Source: Metaphire vulgaris
Taxonomy: Eukaryota > Annelida > Clitellata > Crassiclitellata > Megascolecidae
Assembly: GCA_018105865.1 (NCBI GenBank)
Contig: CM030851.1
Location: forward strand, 2,748,468 to 2,812,467
Direction: 5' to 3'
DNA: 64,000 nucleotides
Notes under the pieces: model-generated
The model's input: only the letters and a program-made list of their open reading frames with translations
What the model was told of the DNA's origin: nothing
Databases searched by the model: none
In this document: one piece after another, positions 47,963 to 64,000 of the stretch
Layout of the letters: every line of letters starts with the position of its first letter
How positions within the stretch are numbered: the first letter of the stretch is position 1
Position numbers and translations under genes: made by a program

Positions 47963-48968
47963 AATAATAATAATAATAATGTGATTTTAAGTGGTTTAGG
48001 AGGCTAAGTAAGCCTGTGTGAAAACCACTGATGTAACCATCTGCATTCAATAACTATAGTTTATCTAGATAGCCTTTGAATCCGTTCACTGTTTCAACTG
48101 TCACTCCCACCTCGTCCAAACTGTTCCATTTGTCCACAACCCTTGCACTAAAAAAAGTTTTTCTTTCTTGGACCAACCCTCTGCTTAAACATTTTGCACT
48201 TGTGGCCTCTTGTGCTGCTATAGTGTGCCAATGTAAAGAATCGATCATATGGCACATCTACTTTCCCAGTCATTATTTTGTATGTTTCTATCAAATCTCC
48301 TCTTTCTCTTCTCCTTTCTAATGTTGTCAGTCCACAATATTGAAGTCTTTTTCGTAGCTTAAATTATGGCACCCATTGACCATCTTCGTTGCTCGTCTTT
48401 GCACTTTTTCTAAAAGTTCTATATCTTTTCAAGAATGGATTCCAAGCCTGAACACAGTATTCCAGATGAGGCCTTACTAATGACTTATAAAGTTTAATGA
48501 TTATCTCTTTGTCACGACTCACAATTGTCCTTTTCACCATTCCCAACATTTGGTTTCCCTTTTTGCTGCCTCCATGCATTGGTGAGATGGATTCATACTT
48601 CTATGGGTGATTATCCCCAAGTCTCTTTCTTTTTCTGTTGTGGTTAGAACCTTCCCCTCTAAAGAATATTCATTACCATTATTAGACTTCCCAACATGCA
48701 TTACAGAACATTTATCAATATTGAAAAGCATCTGCCAGTCCACAGACCACTGAAACAATTTCCTTAGATCTTCTTGTAAAATTTTTGCATCATCCTCCGA
48801 GTCTATATTTCTGCATAACTTTGTGTCATCGGCAAACTTTGAAATTTTGGACAGTAATCCTTCATCGATATCATTTATATATATTAGAAAAAGCAATGGC
48901 CCAAGCACTGAGCCCTGAGGCACTCCACTGATAACTCTTGCCCATTGCGAATGGCCTCCCCTAATGCC
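47963..48968 (-). pseudogene. 5'-truncated CR1-like LINE with RT remnant
   Basis: On the minus strand, MPQGSVLGPLLFLIYINDID and SKFADDTKLCRN are reverse-transcriptase signatures (FADD in place of YADD). KLYKSLVRPHLEYCVQAWNP and FFSARVVDKWNSLDE follow after frameshifts. The 3' end is GTGGTTTTCACACAGGC, TTACTTAGCCTCC, ACCACTTAAAATCAC and (ATT)n. The element is flanked by about 17 bp of the same sequence (attgattcactaacatt), a LINE target duplication. The left copy is itself part of a 14-bp tandem repeat. Confidence 0.88.
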
Positions 48969-49813
48969 ATTGATTCACTAACATTGATTAACTGTCCTAA
49001 TGATTGATTGATGAATGATTCATTCTGTTAATATGTTGTGTCAATTCACTAACAGTCAGTGGCGTAGCGTGGGCGGGGCTAGAGGGGCGGTTACCCAGAG
49101 CCGAACTATATCCCCAGGCCACCGCGCTCGATATGCTCCGCCCACTAGGCGGGGGGATCCCGTCTATTCAATTCAATGTAAATAGCAGTGATTTGAAGGT
49201 TATTTTAGCAAAAATTATGATAAAACACATATATACAGGAACTAACATGCAAGCAAACTCAAGGACAGTGGAGACAGACATGTAGACAGAATGAAAGACG
49301 CACAGATTGAGAGGAAAGCCATTAGCGATGCAGCTTAAAACTAGTTTTCAAAATTTGCTCATTTACACAAGTTATCATTTTTATGTCTGACTGTATATCT
49401 GTCTGCCTATCCTCAGTGGCGCAGCAATATGTTCGGGGGCCAGAGACGTAGCTAGGATATCCGGCGCCCGGGGGCAAAGTGTACCGTCGGCGCCACCCTC
49501 AACACTGCTGACAAGCAAAAAAAAGTTCGTCACATCGTTCCCGGCGCTATAGATCCAGGCACCGTAGGTCTATGCCACATGTGTTCCTACAGTCGGTTGG
49601 TTTGAAAGCGCCCGCGAGCCCGCGACGTTGGGCAGATGATTGCGTCTTGTCCGGTAGAATATGTCTCTATCTACATCTAATAATACTCAAAATAAAATTT
49701 TATAGAATAATTCTGCGCCGCGTGAGAAACTCCTTAATCAGAATTGTCATTATTTCAAGTCAACTGTTCGGCGAAATTCTAACGGCGCTTAGAATGGTCG
49801 GCTGTTCAATATC

Positions 49814-56767
<6,954 letters not shown>

Positions 56768-56990
56768 TGAAGATCACTGGTGCTTCGGTTAGAACTACGT
56801 CTCAACCAGTCTTATGATTCTAATTGCTATTCAGAAAAGGTCCCGAGAATTATAATGCGTCTTCGTGTGTTTACGTTCAGCCGTTACGAATGCTCTTCTC
56901 ATGCGTCGCATAGCAACACAATTGGGCTGTAACTTCCTAGTTGACAATGAACAGTATTGACAGTTTCTATGACGCAGAAGGCTTATGTAT
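56768..56990 (-). promoter_or_regulatory. Gene B upstream region with TATA-like box
   Basis: It aligns with 39897-40121 upstream of gene A. GCATTATAATTCTCGGGACC here corresponds to GCTATATAATTCTCAGGACC there. An inserted element (57081-57193) lies just beyond the conserved block. Confidence 0.65.
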
Positions 56991-57080
56991 TGAGACTAAA
57001 ATGTAGACCCCTGATAGGCCCTGCGCATTGCCTAAGAATTCTCCAAAGACAACACAAAATAGGCCTCTGGTCTTTCTCAG

Positions 57081-57193
57081 CAGTGCTGGACGCGATTTGA
57101 AAATCAAATGATTTGAAATCACGATTTTAAATCCAATGTATGATTTGCGATTTTGATTTGAAATCGTTTTAGAAATGATTTTATCCAACATCG
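57081..57193. repeat. Small MITE upstream of gene B
   Basis: The left end CAGTGCTGGACGCG and right end TCCAACATCG are weak inverted repeats, but the flanks are a perfect 8-bp duplication tttctcag. The interior is ATTTGAAATCG-rich and partly palindromic. Confidence 0.7.
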
Positions 57194-57451
57194 TTTCTCA
57201 GTCGATTTTAAAATGAACCCTGAATAGCACGCAGTAGCACACTGGTTTAATGCCTAAATAAGTAATTTGGCGTTGACCTTGCTGCATGGTCGTCTTAGCA
57301 TTTACAATTGGTCGATGTAACAACGAATTCTGTAGATCAGCTTAGACCAGTGTTTTATCCAGGCCTGTTAGGGGAGTTCCTCCGAACCTAACCACCCCCC
57401 CAAAAAAAAAATCGGCATTGACAAAAAATGGTGGAGACAAGAAGAGTCATC

Positions 57452-57738
57452 ACAGTTGTTTTTGCACAGGCTAACTTAGCCTCCTAAACCACATGAAATC
57501 CAAAGCCGTATCTAGGGTTTTCGGCGCCCGGGGCAAGATTTATATTTTGCGCCCATAAATTACGGTGATGACCTTTTTTAGTCGTCACAGAGTAGTTTAC
57601 TTATCCATTTTCCGGCTGATGACCTTTTTTTATTCAGCACAGCTATTTTTTATTTATCTTTTAACCTCCAAAATTCGCCCCCAGCGGTCGGCGCCCGGAC
57701 TTGCCCCTCCCCCTAGCTACGGCTCTGATGAAATCACC

Positions 57739-57808
<70 letters not shown>
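57452..57808 (+). repeat. LINE 3' tail split by a MITE
   Basis: CAGTTGTTTTTGCACAGGC, TAACTTAGCCTCC and AAACCACATGAAATC are the LINE 3' box. It resumes as ATGAAATCACCTT and (ATT)n after the element at 57501-57727. Confidence 0.85.
57501..57727. repeat. hAT MITE, CARAGCCGTA ends, nested in LINE tail
   Basis: The ends CAAAGCCGTATCTAGGG and CCCTAGCTACGGCTCTG are inverted repeats flanked by a perfect 8-bp duplication atgaaatc. It contains two GATGACCTTTTTT motifs. A related left end, CAGAGACGTAGCTAGG, is at about 49441. Confidence 0.94.
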
Positions 57809-57810
<2 letters not shown>

Positions 57811-58230
57811 CAGAGTACGCGTTTACTTCGCCAATTTCTTCATTTATATTTTACTTCCTTTATTCAGGAGCCAACTTCCGTTTTGCTTAGAAGTACAGTC
57901 AAGCTGTTGGCCGCTCTGCATGTTTGTCGTGACTGTCGAATGCTTCCTCAGAGGTTGTCTATATTTTACTCGGAATGCTTCTCAATTGAGGTGCATCAGT
58001 AAACATCACCGCTCAACTGTTGAGTGCATGTATACAAAAAAATGTCACGAACAGAGTTTACGGCAAACGCCTAGAAAGACGACTCCTGTCCGCAGTGGCG
58101 TAGAGTATGAGGTCAGGTCGCACCCGGCGCAAAATTATAGGGGGTGTGCAATATTCCAAGTGTAAAGCTGAAGATACCAAATAATACAAGTCGTAAGGCT
58201 TATAAGTCGTAATACAAGGCTGATATAATT

Positions 58231-59085
58231 ATGCCATTCGCAAGAGGAATTGTAAGTACTTTCTCGGAATCTATTATTGGTAGGCTTATTATTGGAATGT
58301 GGGAATACGATATGAGGATCTTTTTGGCTCGTCAATGTATTTTCGATACAAGTTACAGACGCAATCCCTGTATCATAAATACAGCGGCCAATTTTCTTTT
58401 GCAATTCAGAGACATTCGACGAATTCGTGATGTTGTGTCCAAATCCGCTCTGATTCCTCTTGCTAACGCCCTTGTCAGCAATAGACTTGATTATTGCAAT
58501 TCCCTTTACAATGGTATGGCCAGATCTAAAATGCAAAAGCTTCAAAGGATTCAGAATCCTATTTCCCGAGCCATTACAAAAACTCGTAAGCATGATCATA
58601 TTAAACCTGTTCTTCAAAAGTTACACGGACTGCCGGTTGAACAGAGAATTGCATTCAAAACTGGTCTCCTGGTTTTTAAAACACTGCAATCTGGCCAACC
58701 TCAATATTTAAAATATATGTTGAGCTAACCGAAACATCGTCATTCAACAAGGTTTGCTGAGTCATTGTTAAATGTACAGTACCTACAGTACCTAGTACCT
58801 CTCACTGAAATTGGTAAGAGAAATTTTTCTATTTTTGGGTCAAAAATCTGAAACTCTCTCCCTCTGGTAGTCAGATCTTCCAATTCATTGAGTATTTTCA
58901 GATTCAGACTTAAGACACATCTCTTCCAATTAGCTTTTCATCCATAGTCGGTCTTGCTCCTTCTCTCTGACTGATCTCTGGAATGACCTGGTCTTTTGCG
59001 GATGGATTTGAAGTACCATCGATTGATACCTTGGGTATTAGAACTGGTGCGCTATAGAAGTGCATAATTATTATTATTATTGTAG
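58231..59085 (+). pseudogene. LINE ORF2 C-terminus and 3' end
   Basis: The frame 58231-58728 has LIPLANALVSNRLDYCNSLY, KLQRIQNPISRAITKTRKHD and LQKLHGLPVEQRIAFK, typical of the end of CR1/L2-like reverse transcriptases. A stop follows, but related coding continues to about 58930. The 3' end is GCGCTATAGAAGT and (ATT)n. The fragment at 9160-9275 is the same family. Confidence 0.88.
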
Positions 59086-59690
59086 GGACAGTAGGAACAG
59101 TTCTAATACTGAAGGATATCGATGAAGTTGATGTTAGACGTACTTTTGAATCCATTCGCAAAAACAGGTCAATTCTGCGCCGCGTGACAAACTCTACCCA
59201 GAATTGTCATCATTTTAAGTCAATTGTGCGGCTAAATTCTGACTACGGTGGGAATTCGTTGGCTCTTAAATAGGGCCTATCTCAATATCGGTGCATCTGT
59301 AAAATAGAAGTAGTTCCCTCAATAACAGCATTAGCAGCAACAACAATAATTATATATATATATATATATTGCATAAATTCCTAATGTCTGTCTGACACTA
59401 TGTCCAGTAACGATGTCTTCATTGGACCAGGCGCTGTTGTGATTTCATCGTTATGTGTTTATATATGTCAGAATTTGCATTTAACACGTAATTTAAATGT
59501 TTTAAAATAATTGTCATTATTTTCCAAATGCATTAAACCAATCGCAAACATTTTGACCTTAACGCCGTTGGACTTATTAAATGCGTTTTAATAGTTTGCT
59601 AATCGTTTGATGAATCCACGTCCACTAGTTCATAGATATCGTCGACATTTGACTGCGGACTTTCTTCCTTCGCTCTGGCTCTTGTCCTGT

Positions 59691-59715
59691 TCAGAAAGGA
59701 TGCGTCAACAGAAAG
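59691..59715 (-). CDS. Gene C exon 6, out-of-frame tail
   Basis: Spliced from exon 5 in its shifted phase, this exon gives only SFLLTHPF and TGA. In the ancestral frame it would read LSVDASFLNRTRARAKEE and then DDIYELVDVDSSND-stop. Confidence 0.6.
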
Positions 59716-61076
59716 CTGTAAACATCAAAACTAATACTAGTGTATGTTGTCTTCGATTAGATTTATTAAAACAAGAGCTATTCGGTGCAAATTAATTTTG
59801 CCAAACCACCACTGATAAAGCATTCACAGAATGAAACAATTATTGTTTAATAACTGAAAAATAACATGTGGTAGATGAACGATGCCATTAGATGCGTTGA
59901 AATGTCTTCTAATCAGATGAAGGCAAGCAGAATCTTAAGCTGGAAAAATAATAACTGCATAATATACTGGATATGCCATAGATTGTTAAACCGTGAACTA
60001 TTCTGGCTCTTGGTTACTCAGTTTTTTACTAAATTTTGATGGAATCAGTGTCAACAGAGAGAATTTGGTTCTAACTGTATTCGAGGTTTTGTATGAGTCG
60101 CAGAAGAATAGCACCGAACCTGAACTTGATTCTCTATAGCTACAGTGTTGAGTTTAAGTCTACCTGTCGAGGTAGGTCGTTGGCGTTGTGCTGATATTTT
60201 TTAAGAGGTAAACGATAAAAAATGCCAGTAAGGCGACAACAGTGATTTTGAGCAGAAAAACTAAAAGGAAGACGGCAACGGAAGGAAACTGCTTATCTTC
60301 GCTTATCTTTTCGTCATATTTATCTTCGCTTATCGTATCTTCGTGCTTATCTTCGCTTATCGTATCTTCATGTTTATCTTCGCTTATCTTATCTTCATGT
60401 TTATCTTCGCTTATCTTATCTTCATGTTTATCTTCGCTGTCGCTTGGAAGAAAATTTCCAGTCCTTGACACTTTAATGCCCTTCGCTGAATCAGAGTAGT
60501 AATTGTACTTCTCATAAATGCCACTGTATACAGTCACATCGACGTAAAAGTCAGTTCCATTTGGAATGTTATTCACTGCAATCTGATGGCTCGTGTATTT
60601 GATAATATCGGTGAGGTAGCCGCACTGCTCTGAAAACTCCAAGCAACACCGGGCGGAGATCTGCGATATGTTTTCCGCGTTCTCTCCCAATTCAACCGTG
60701 AAGTTGATGATCGCTCGAGTTCCGACGATTGAGATCATCTGAGGAGATACGCTGAGCTTCGTTTGACTTCGAGTTTTGACTTTCATTTCGACGACTTCAC
60801 TTGATCCGAAGCTGTTCACTGACCAGACGCTAACGATGTAGTTGGTCAGCGGTTGAATGTTGCTAGTGAATAAATCCGAGTACGTTACATTGAAGTTTTC
60901 GTAGTAATAGGTGGTGTTGAAAGTCTCAACCTCTGCGTTGGTGTCGCTGAGTCTTAAACGCATGACGACTATCTGTCGTCCTGCAACTGTATTCGACCAC
61001 ATGAGATTCCATTGAAATTTCACAGCGCAATGAGAGACGTAGACGAGCTGTAGATTAGACGGTGCTTCTGGTGGAC
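59691..61076 (-). CDS. Gene C (partial): FN3x2 receptor, Lys in membrane helix, truncated tail
   Basis: Two exons are inside the window: 61076-60164 and 59715-59691. The Ig and signal exons must lie beyond position 64000. The FN3-like domains match gene B closely (NYIVSVWSVNSFGSSE). The stalk is expanded by five nine-residue repeats of the type SEDKHEDKI. The membrane helix reads VFLLVFLLKITVVALLAFF, with Lys where A and B have Gly. After it, an extra A in a run of six As and a 5-nt deletion shift the frame, so the spliced tail ends DSFLLTHPF and the YELV motif still visible in another frame of exon 6 is lost. This could be a functional short-tailed receptor, a pseudogene or an assembly error. 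Confidence 0.8.
60164..61076 (-). CDS. Gene C exon 5, FN3-like domains, repeat stalk, membrane helix
   Basis: The exon has 913 nt and starts in phase 1 after cccatag. It ends in phase 2, unlike A and B (phase 0), because of indels next to the membrane helix. The 27-bp stalk repeat occupies about 60295-60435. Confidence 0.82.
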
Positions 61077-61360
61077 CTATGGGAAAGCAAGAAACAAAAT
61101 GATGGTAATTATAATACGACTTACAACGACTTGAAGATGGAAGCTGTTACAAATATTGAAAAATTCTATATTAGGGCCTAATCTACAGGCCTAACTTTAA
61201 TTAAATGAAAGCCCGAGTTCTTTTTATGATGCACAACGACCCACGACGTTCAAGCAATGAGATCACCGGCTCGGTGAGCGTTCCAAATAGGCGGACCCAA
61301 GGTCTCAGCAGACGGATCGGATTCTCAAGAATCTCACGACTAGTAAAGCGCCCTCTGATG

Positions 61361-61410
<50 letters not shown>

Positions 61411-61433
61411 ATGGCTACGCTAATGCCTCATTG

Positions 61434-62323
61434 TGTGACGAAATTAGTATAATAGCTAATATAGATGAGCCTGAGATCCCATAATAAAGTATAAAAGTAG
61501 TTTATCTAGTAGTCACTAGGTGGCGCTGATGGTAAGATAGATAGTTAATAGAAGGAATAATTTAATAATAATAATAATAACAAAGGTCCCTTAGTAATAA
61601 TAACTACCTAAAAAGTATATGAAAAGTCTAGAGAAGTTAAGCGTAAGATATTCAGTAGGTGGCGCTAGGCGTAATTGAGTTATATAGCCTGATAGTTGGT
61701 TGCAGTTTAGCACACTTCCTTTAAGGTAGTGTCGAAGCCCTATAAATAAAAGTCCCTTAGACGGGCAAGACGCAGACTTAGACGCAGCAATGCATGGCAC
61801 CTGAAAGAAAAGAAGAAGACTGGCAAGAGGTTCGGTAAGCTGAGTTTCGACTTGGAGTACCAGGTAGGGTGGATGTACCGTACAGGTACTACATTTCCGC
61901 TAGGGAAGTGTCAATCCACCGCGGAAGCGGTTCCCAAGGGGCAGGGTTGTGTCCCGTCGAAAGACAAGACCGCGGCGCGGTAGGAGTGGAAAAGAGCCCG
62001 GTAGAAGGTCCGGTAGATCCCTAGGTAGTGCCTGGAGAATAGCCCACCGTGAGGTAGTACCTGAAGTAGAAGATAGCAAGGTAAAACTTGAGATAGCAAG
62101 AGGAGTTGAGGTAGTACCTGAGAGAAGTCGAGGTAGTACCTGAGATAGAAGAAGTAAGGTACAATAGAGAGATAGAGAGAAGGAATCAGCCATCCAATAG
62201 TAAAACCGTTAGCCAAAAAGCTAAGTCGACCACCCACACGCCTTAGTTGAAAGATCTTATGTTATGTAGCGGTCGGGCGTCAGCCATCCTGAGAAAGTAG
62301 TACATAGGACCCGGTTAGCCACA
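61434..62323. mobile_element. Candidate solo LTR, 890 bp
   Basis: It begins TGTGACGAAATTAG and ends GGTTAGCCACA, flanked by ATTG on both sides. The paralogous intron sequence of gene B (about 52320-52345: ggtcattgttggggctg) lacks it and shows a single ATTG. TATAAATAAAAG near 61741 could serve as TATA or polyadenylation signal. No internal coding region is present. A 4-bp duplication would fit a Ty3/gypsy-type element. Confidence 0.7.
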
Positions 62324-62551
62324 ATTGTAATTATTGGGGCGGAACCCTAACCCTCAAAATCCGGGGTAATATTGCATTTACATCTTTGATATTAACAGGA
62401 ACTTGCAACGTATATTACAGCTATTCGGCACCATCACCTTATTGGATAAAATTTTCTTAATGCTTCTTCAAGAATCTCACAACTAATCTTTGTCTGATAA
62501 GAGGGACCCAATCACAACCCCTTTTGTGAATGCGCTAATGAACACCTAGAC

Positions 62552-62896
62552 CAGCGGTTTTCAGATTCCTTCGCCTCGTGGACCATTTTTGAAGTTCAAA
62601 AATTTCTCGCGGACCACCTGATAAACCGAGCAGTCATCAAAAAGCGGTGATGATCTTTTCTTCCTTTTTGCTTGTCAGACATTCCACATTGAAAATGCAC
62701 AAAATACACACAAAAGGTGCTGATTACCGTTCTGTGCTGATGACCTTGTTTTGCCTGACTCACTTTTCAGATTTTTCACATTGAAAATATATTTATGTCT
62801 AATTTCTATTTATGGCTTTGCAGACGTCGCCGCCGACCACTAGACCCCCTCTCGCGGTCCACTTTTGGCCCGCGGACCACGGGTTGAGAATCGCTC
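62552..62896. repeat. hAT MITE, CAGCGGTTTTCA
   Basis: The left end CAGCGGTTTTCAGATTCC and right end GGGTTGAGAATCGCTC are imperfect inverted repeats of the CAGNGGTTCTCAA type. The flanks acctagac and atctagac are an 8-bp duplication with one mismatch. Two GATGA(C/T)CTTnTTT motifs lie inside. Confidence 0.82.
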
Positions 62897-63219
62897 ATCT
62901 AGACAGACGCGAACATCCAATTTATTCCGAATAGGGGACTTACAGAGGCGTCGTGATCTCCCCATCGGCCCTGCCGCAGAATTTTGGAGTAATATTACAG
63001 TTAGACCGTGAACTCTGGAGCATAATTTAAAGGCTTTAAATGTGATTTATGATTGAGTGATCAAACGTTGTGGTAAAGTTCTTCTTCTTCTTCGCTCTTC
63101 TTCTTCCCAGCGTATGCTTTTCTTCCGAAGCCAATGATTGGCTTCTGAAGTTCCTGGAATCCATGGAATTCAGTCAGCTGTTTTGGATCGGTTGTTTTCT
63201 CGAATCGAGTACCGACGGG

Positions 63220-63635
63220 CAGAAGCGTAAAGCGTGCCAATGGCTAGTAAGGCTTTAGCCATGGACGGCACACAACTGGGGGCGGCAAATTTTGGAAGGA
63301 CGACCTTTTTTGCTTGTCATCATTATATATTGAGTGAAGGCGGCAAACTTTTAAAGGGGCGGCACATTTCAAATGGGCGGCAAAGTTTAGAAGCGATGAA
63401 GTTTTTGCTTGTCAGCGGTAGTTTAGTGAAGGCGAAAAACTTCGGCAAACTTTAGAAGGGGCGGCAAATTAAATTTTTTAAAATTTTGCAAGCGGCGACA
63501 TGGGCCACATGGGCGGCATGAGTGCACGCTACTCCTCTGGCGCCAAAGACCCTAGATCTGCATCTGATACGAATGAATTTGGAGCGGCGGATTAGCCATG
63601 AGCCATAGGCGGCCAAAGTGCACGCTACGCCACTG
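63220..63635. repeat. MITE with paralogous empty site
   Basis: The left end is CAGAAGCGTAAAGCGTGCC and the right end CACGCTACGCCACTG; the flanks ccgacggg and ctgacggg are an 8-bp duplication with one mismatch. Gene B intron sequence at about 52745-52770 (gagtactgaggggatgcgccac) lacks the insert. It contains two TTTTTGCTTGTCA motifs. Confidence 0.82.
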
Positions 63636-63721
63636 CTGACGGGATGCGCCACGTGAAGGCCGATCCAGTGCACCAGTAGTCAACTAAGTATATGGATTCA
63701 GTAAACAATCACCCTATGGCC

Positions 63722-64000
63722 CAGGGGCGTCTATCCCCCCTTTTTTCATTGGAGCAAGTTCCCCCCCAAACCTGACATAGGCGTTCTGGGACCGCGGGAG
63801 GCAGGGGCGCGAAAGCGCCCGCAGGCGCCGAAGGCGCTCGGGGTGATGCGGGAGGGGGCGGCAAGGCCCTCCCGCCACGGGGTCCGATGGTATAACCCCG
63901 GAAAAATTTTGAAGTTGCAGATGCTCGTAGGTGAGTTTTAGTGGAGTTTTGGCACACAATTCACAATTGAGCACCTGATACATCATGATTTTTATCTTAG
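63722..64000. repeat. Partial element with CAGGGGCGTCTATCC end
   Basis: A left terminal sequence of the CAGGGGCGT type is followed by C- and G-rich low-complexity sequence; no right terminus is seen before the window ends. Confidence 0.45.

Noticed and set aside
62261..62340. Right border of the solo LTR placed elsewhere
   Set aside because: Only the GCCACA|ATTG border agrees with both the TG...CA rule and the empty site in the gene B intron.

Overview
The window is animal (metazoan) nuclear DNA, probably from a marine invertebrate; I cannot name the phylum. The reasons are split genes with GT-AG introns and phase-1 Ig cassette exons, several clades of LINE fragments, tandem Helitrons, a likely solo LTR, dozens of short non-autonomous DNA transposons with target-site duplications (TSDs), and long (AAT)n and (TATAA)n arrays. 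No rRNA, tRNA or CRISPR array was recognised.

Five immunoglobulin-superfamily receptor genes are the main content. They fall into two paralogous families. Family 1 (1.3-12.7 kb) is a convergent pair: gene D (+, 1302-4880) and gene E (-, 12656-8007). Each encodes a signal peptide, a V-set Ig domain, two further Ig domains, one membrane helix and a short tail. Family 2 (40.1-61.1 kb and beyond) is gene A (+, 40122-47476), gene B (-, 56767-49814) and gene C (-, from 61076, with its 5' exons beyond the right edge). Its members have a signal peptide, three Ig-like domains (two without the canonical Cys pair), two fibronectin-III-like domains, a membrane helix and a tyrosine-containing tail. A and B are convergent and share a TATA-bearing upstream region. 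B and C are tandem duplicates.

The B/C contrast is the most interesting biology. B has a long tail with two tyrosine motifs (YEPV and YTDI, an ITAM-like spacing). C has a lysine in the middle of its membrane helix, and a frameshift removes its tail motif. That combination resembles the long-tail/short-tail paired receptors of vertebrates. A has lost the second tyrosine motif in a different way. The layout (a multigene, inverted, rapidly diverging Ig receptor cluster) suggests a self/non-self recognition or immune locus. That is inference, not proof.

Between the two clusters (12.7-40 kb) there is almost no coding sequence. One intronless frame (32330-32866, minus) encodes a charged coiled coil followed by a Gly/Ala-rich hydrophobic segment. 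The rest is LINE pieces, terminal-inverted-repeat elements, microsatellites and an old dispersed repeat family that carries a CTCF-like motif. A motif of about 22 bp (core TGACAAGCAAAAAAGGTC) recurs nearly 30 times, inside transposons of different terminal sequence.
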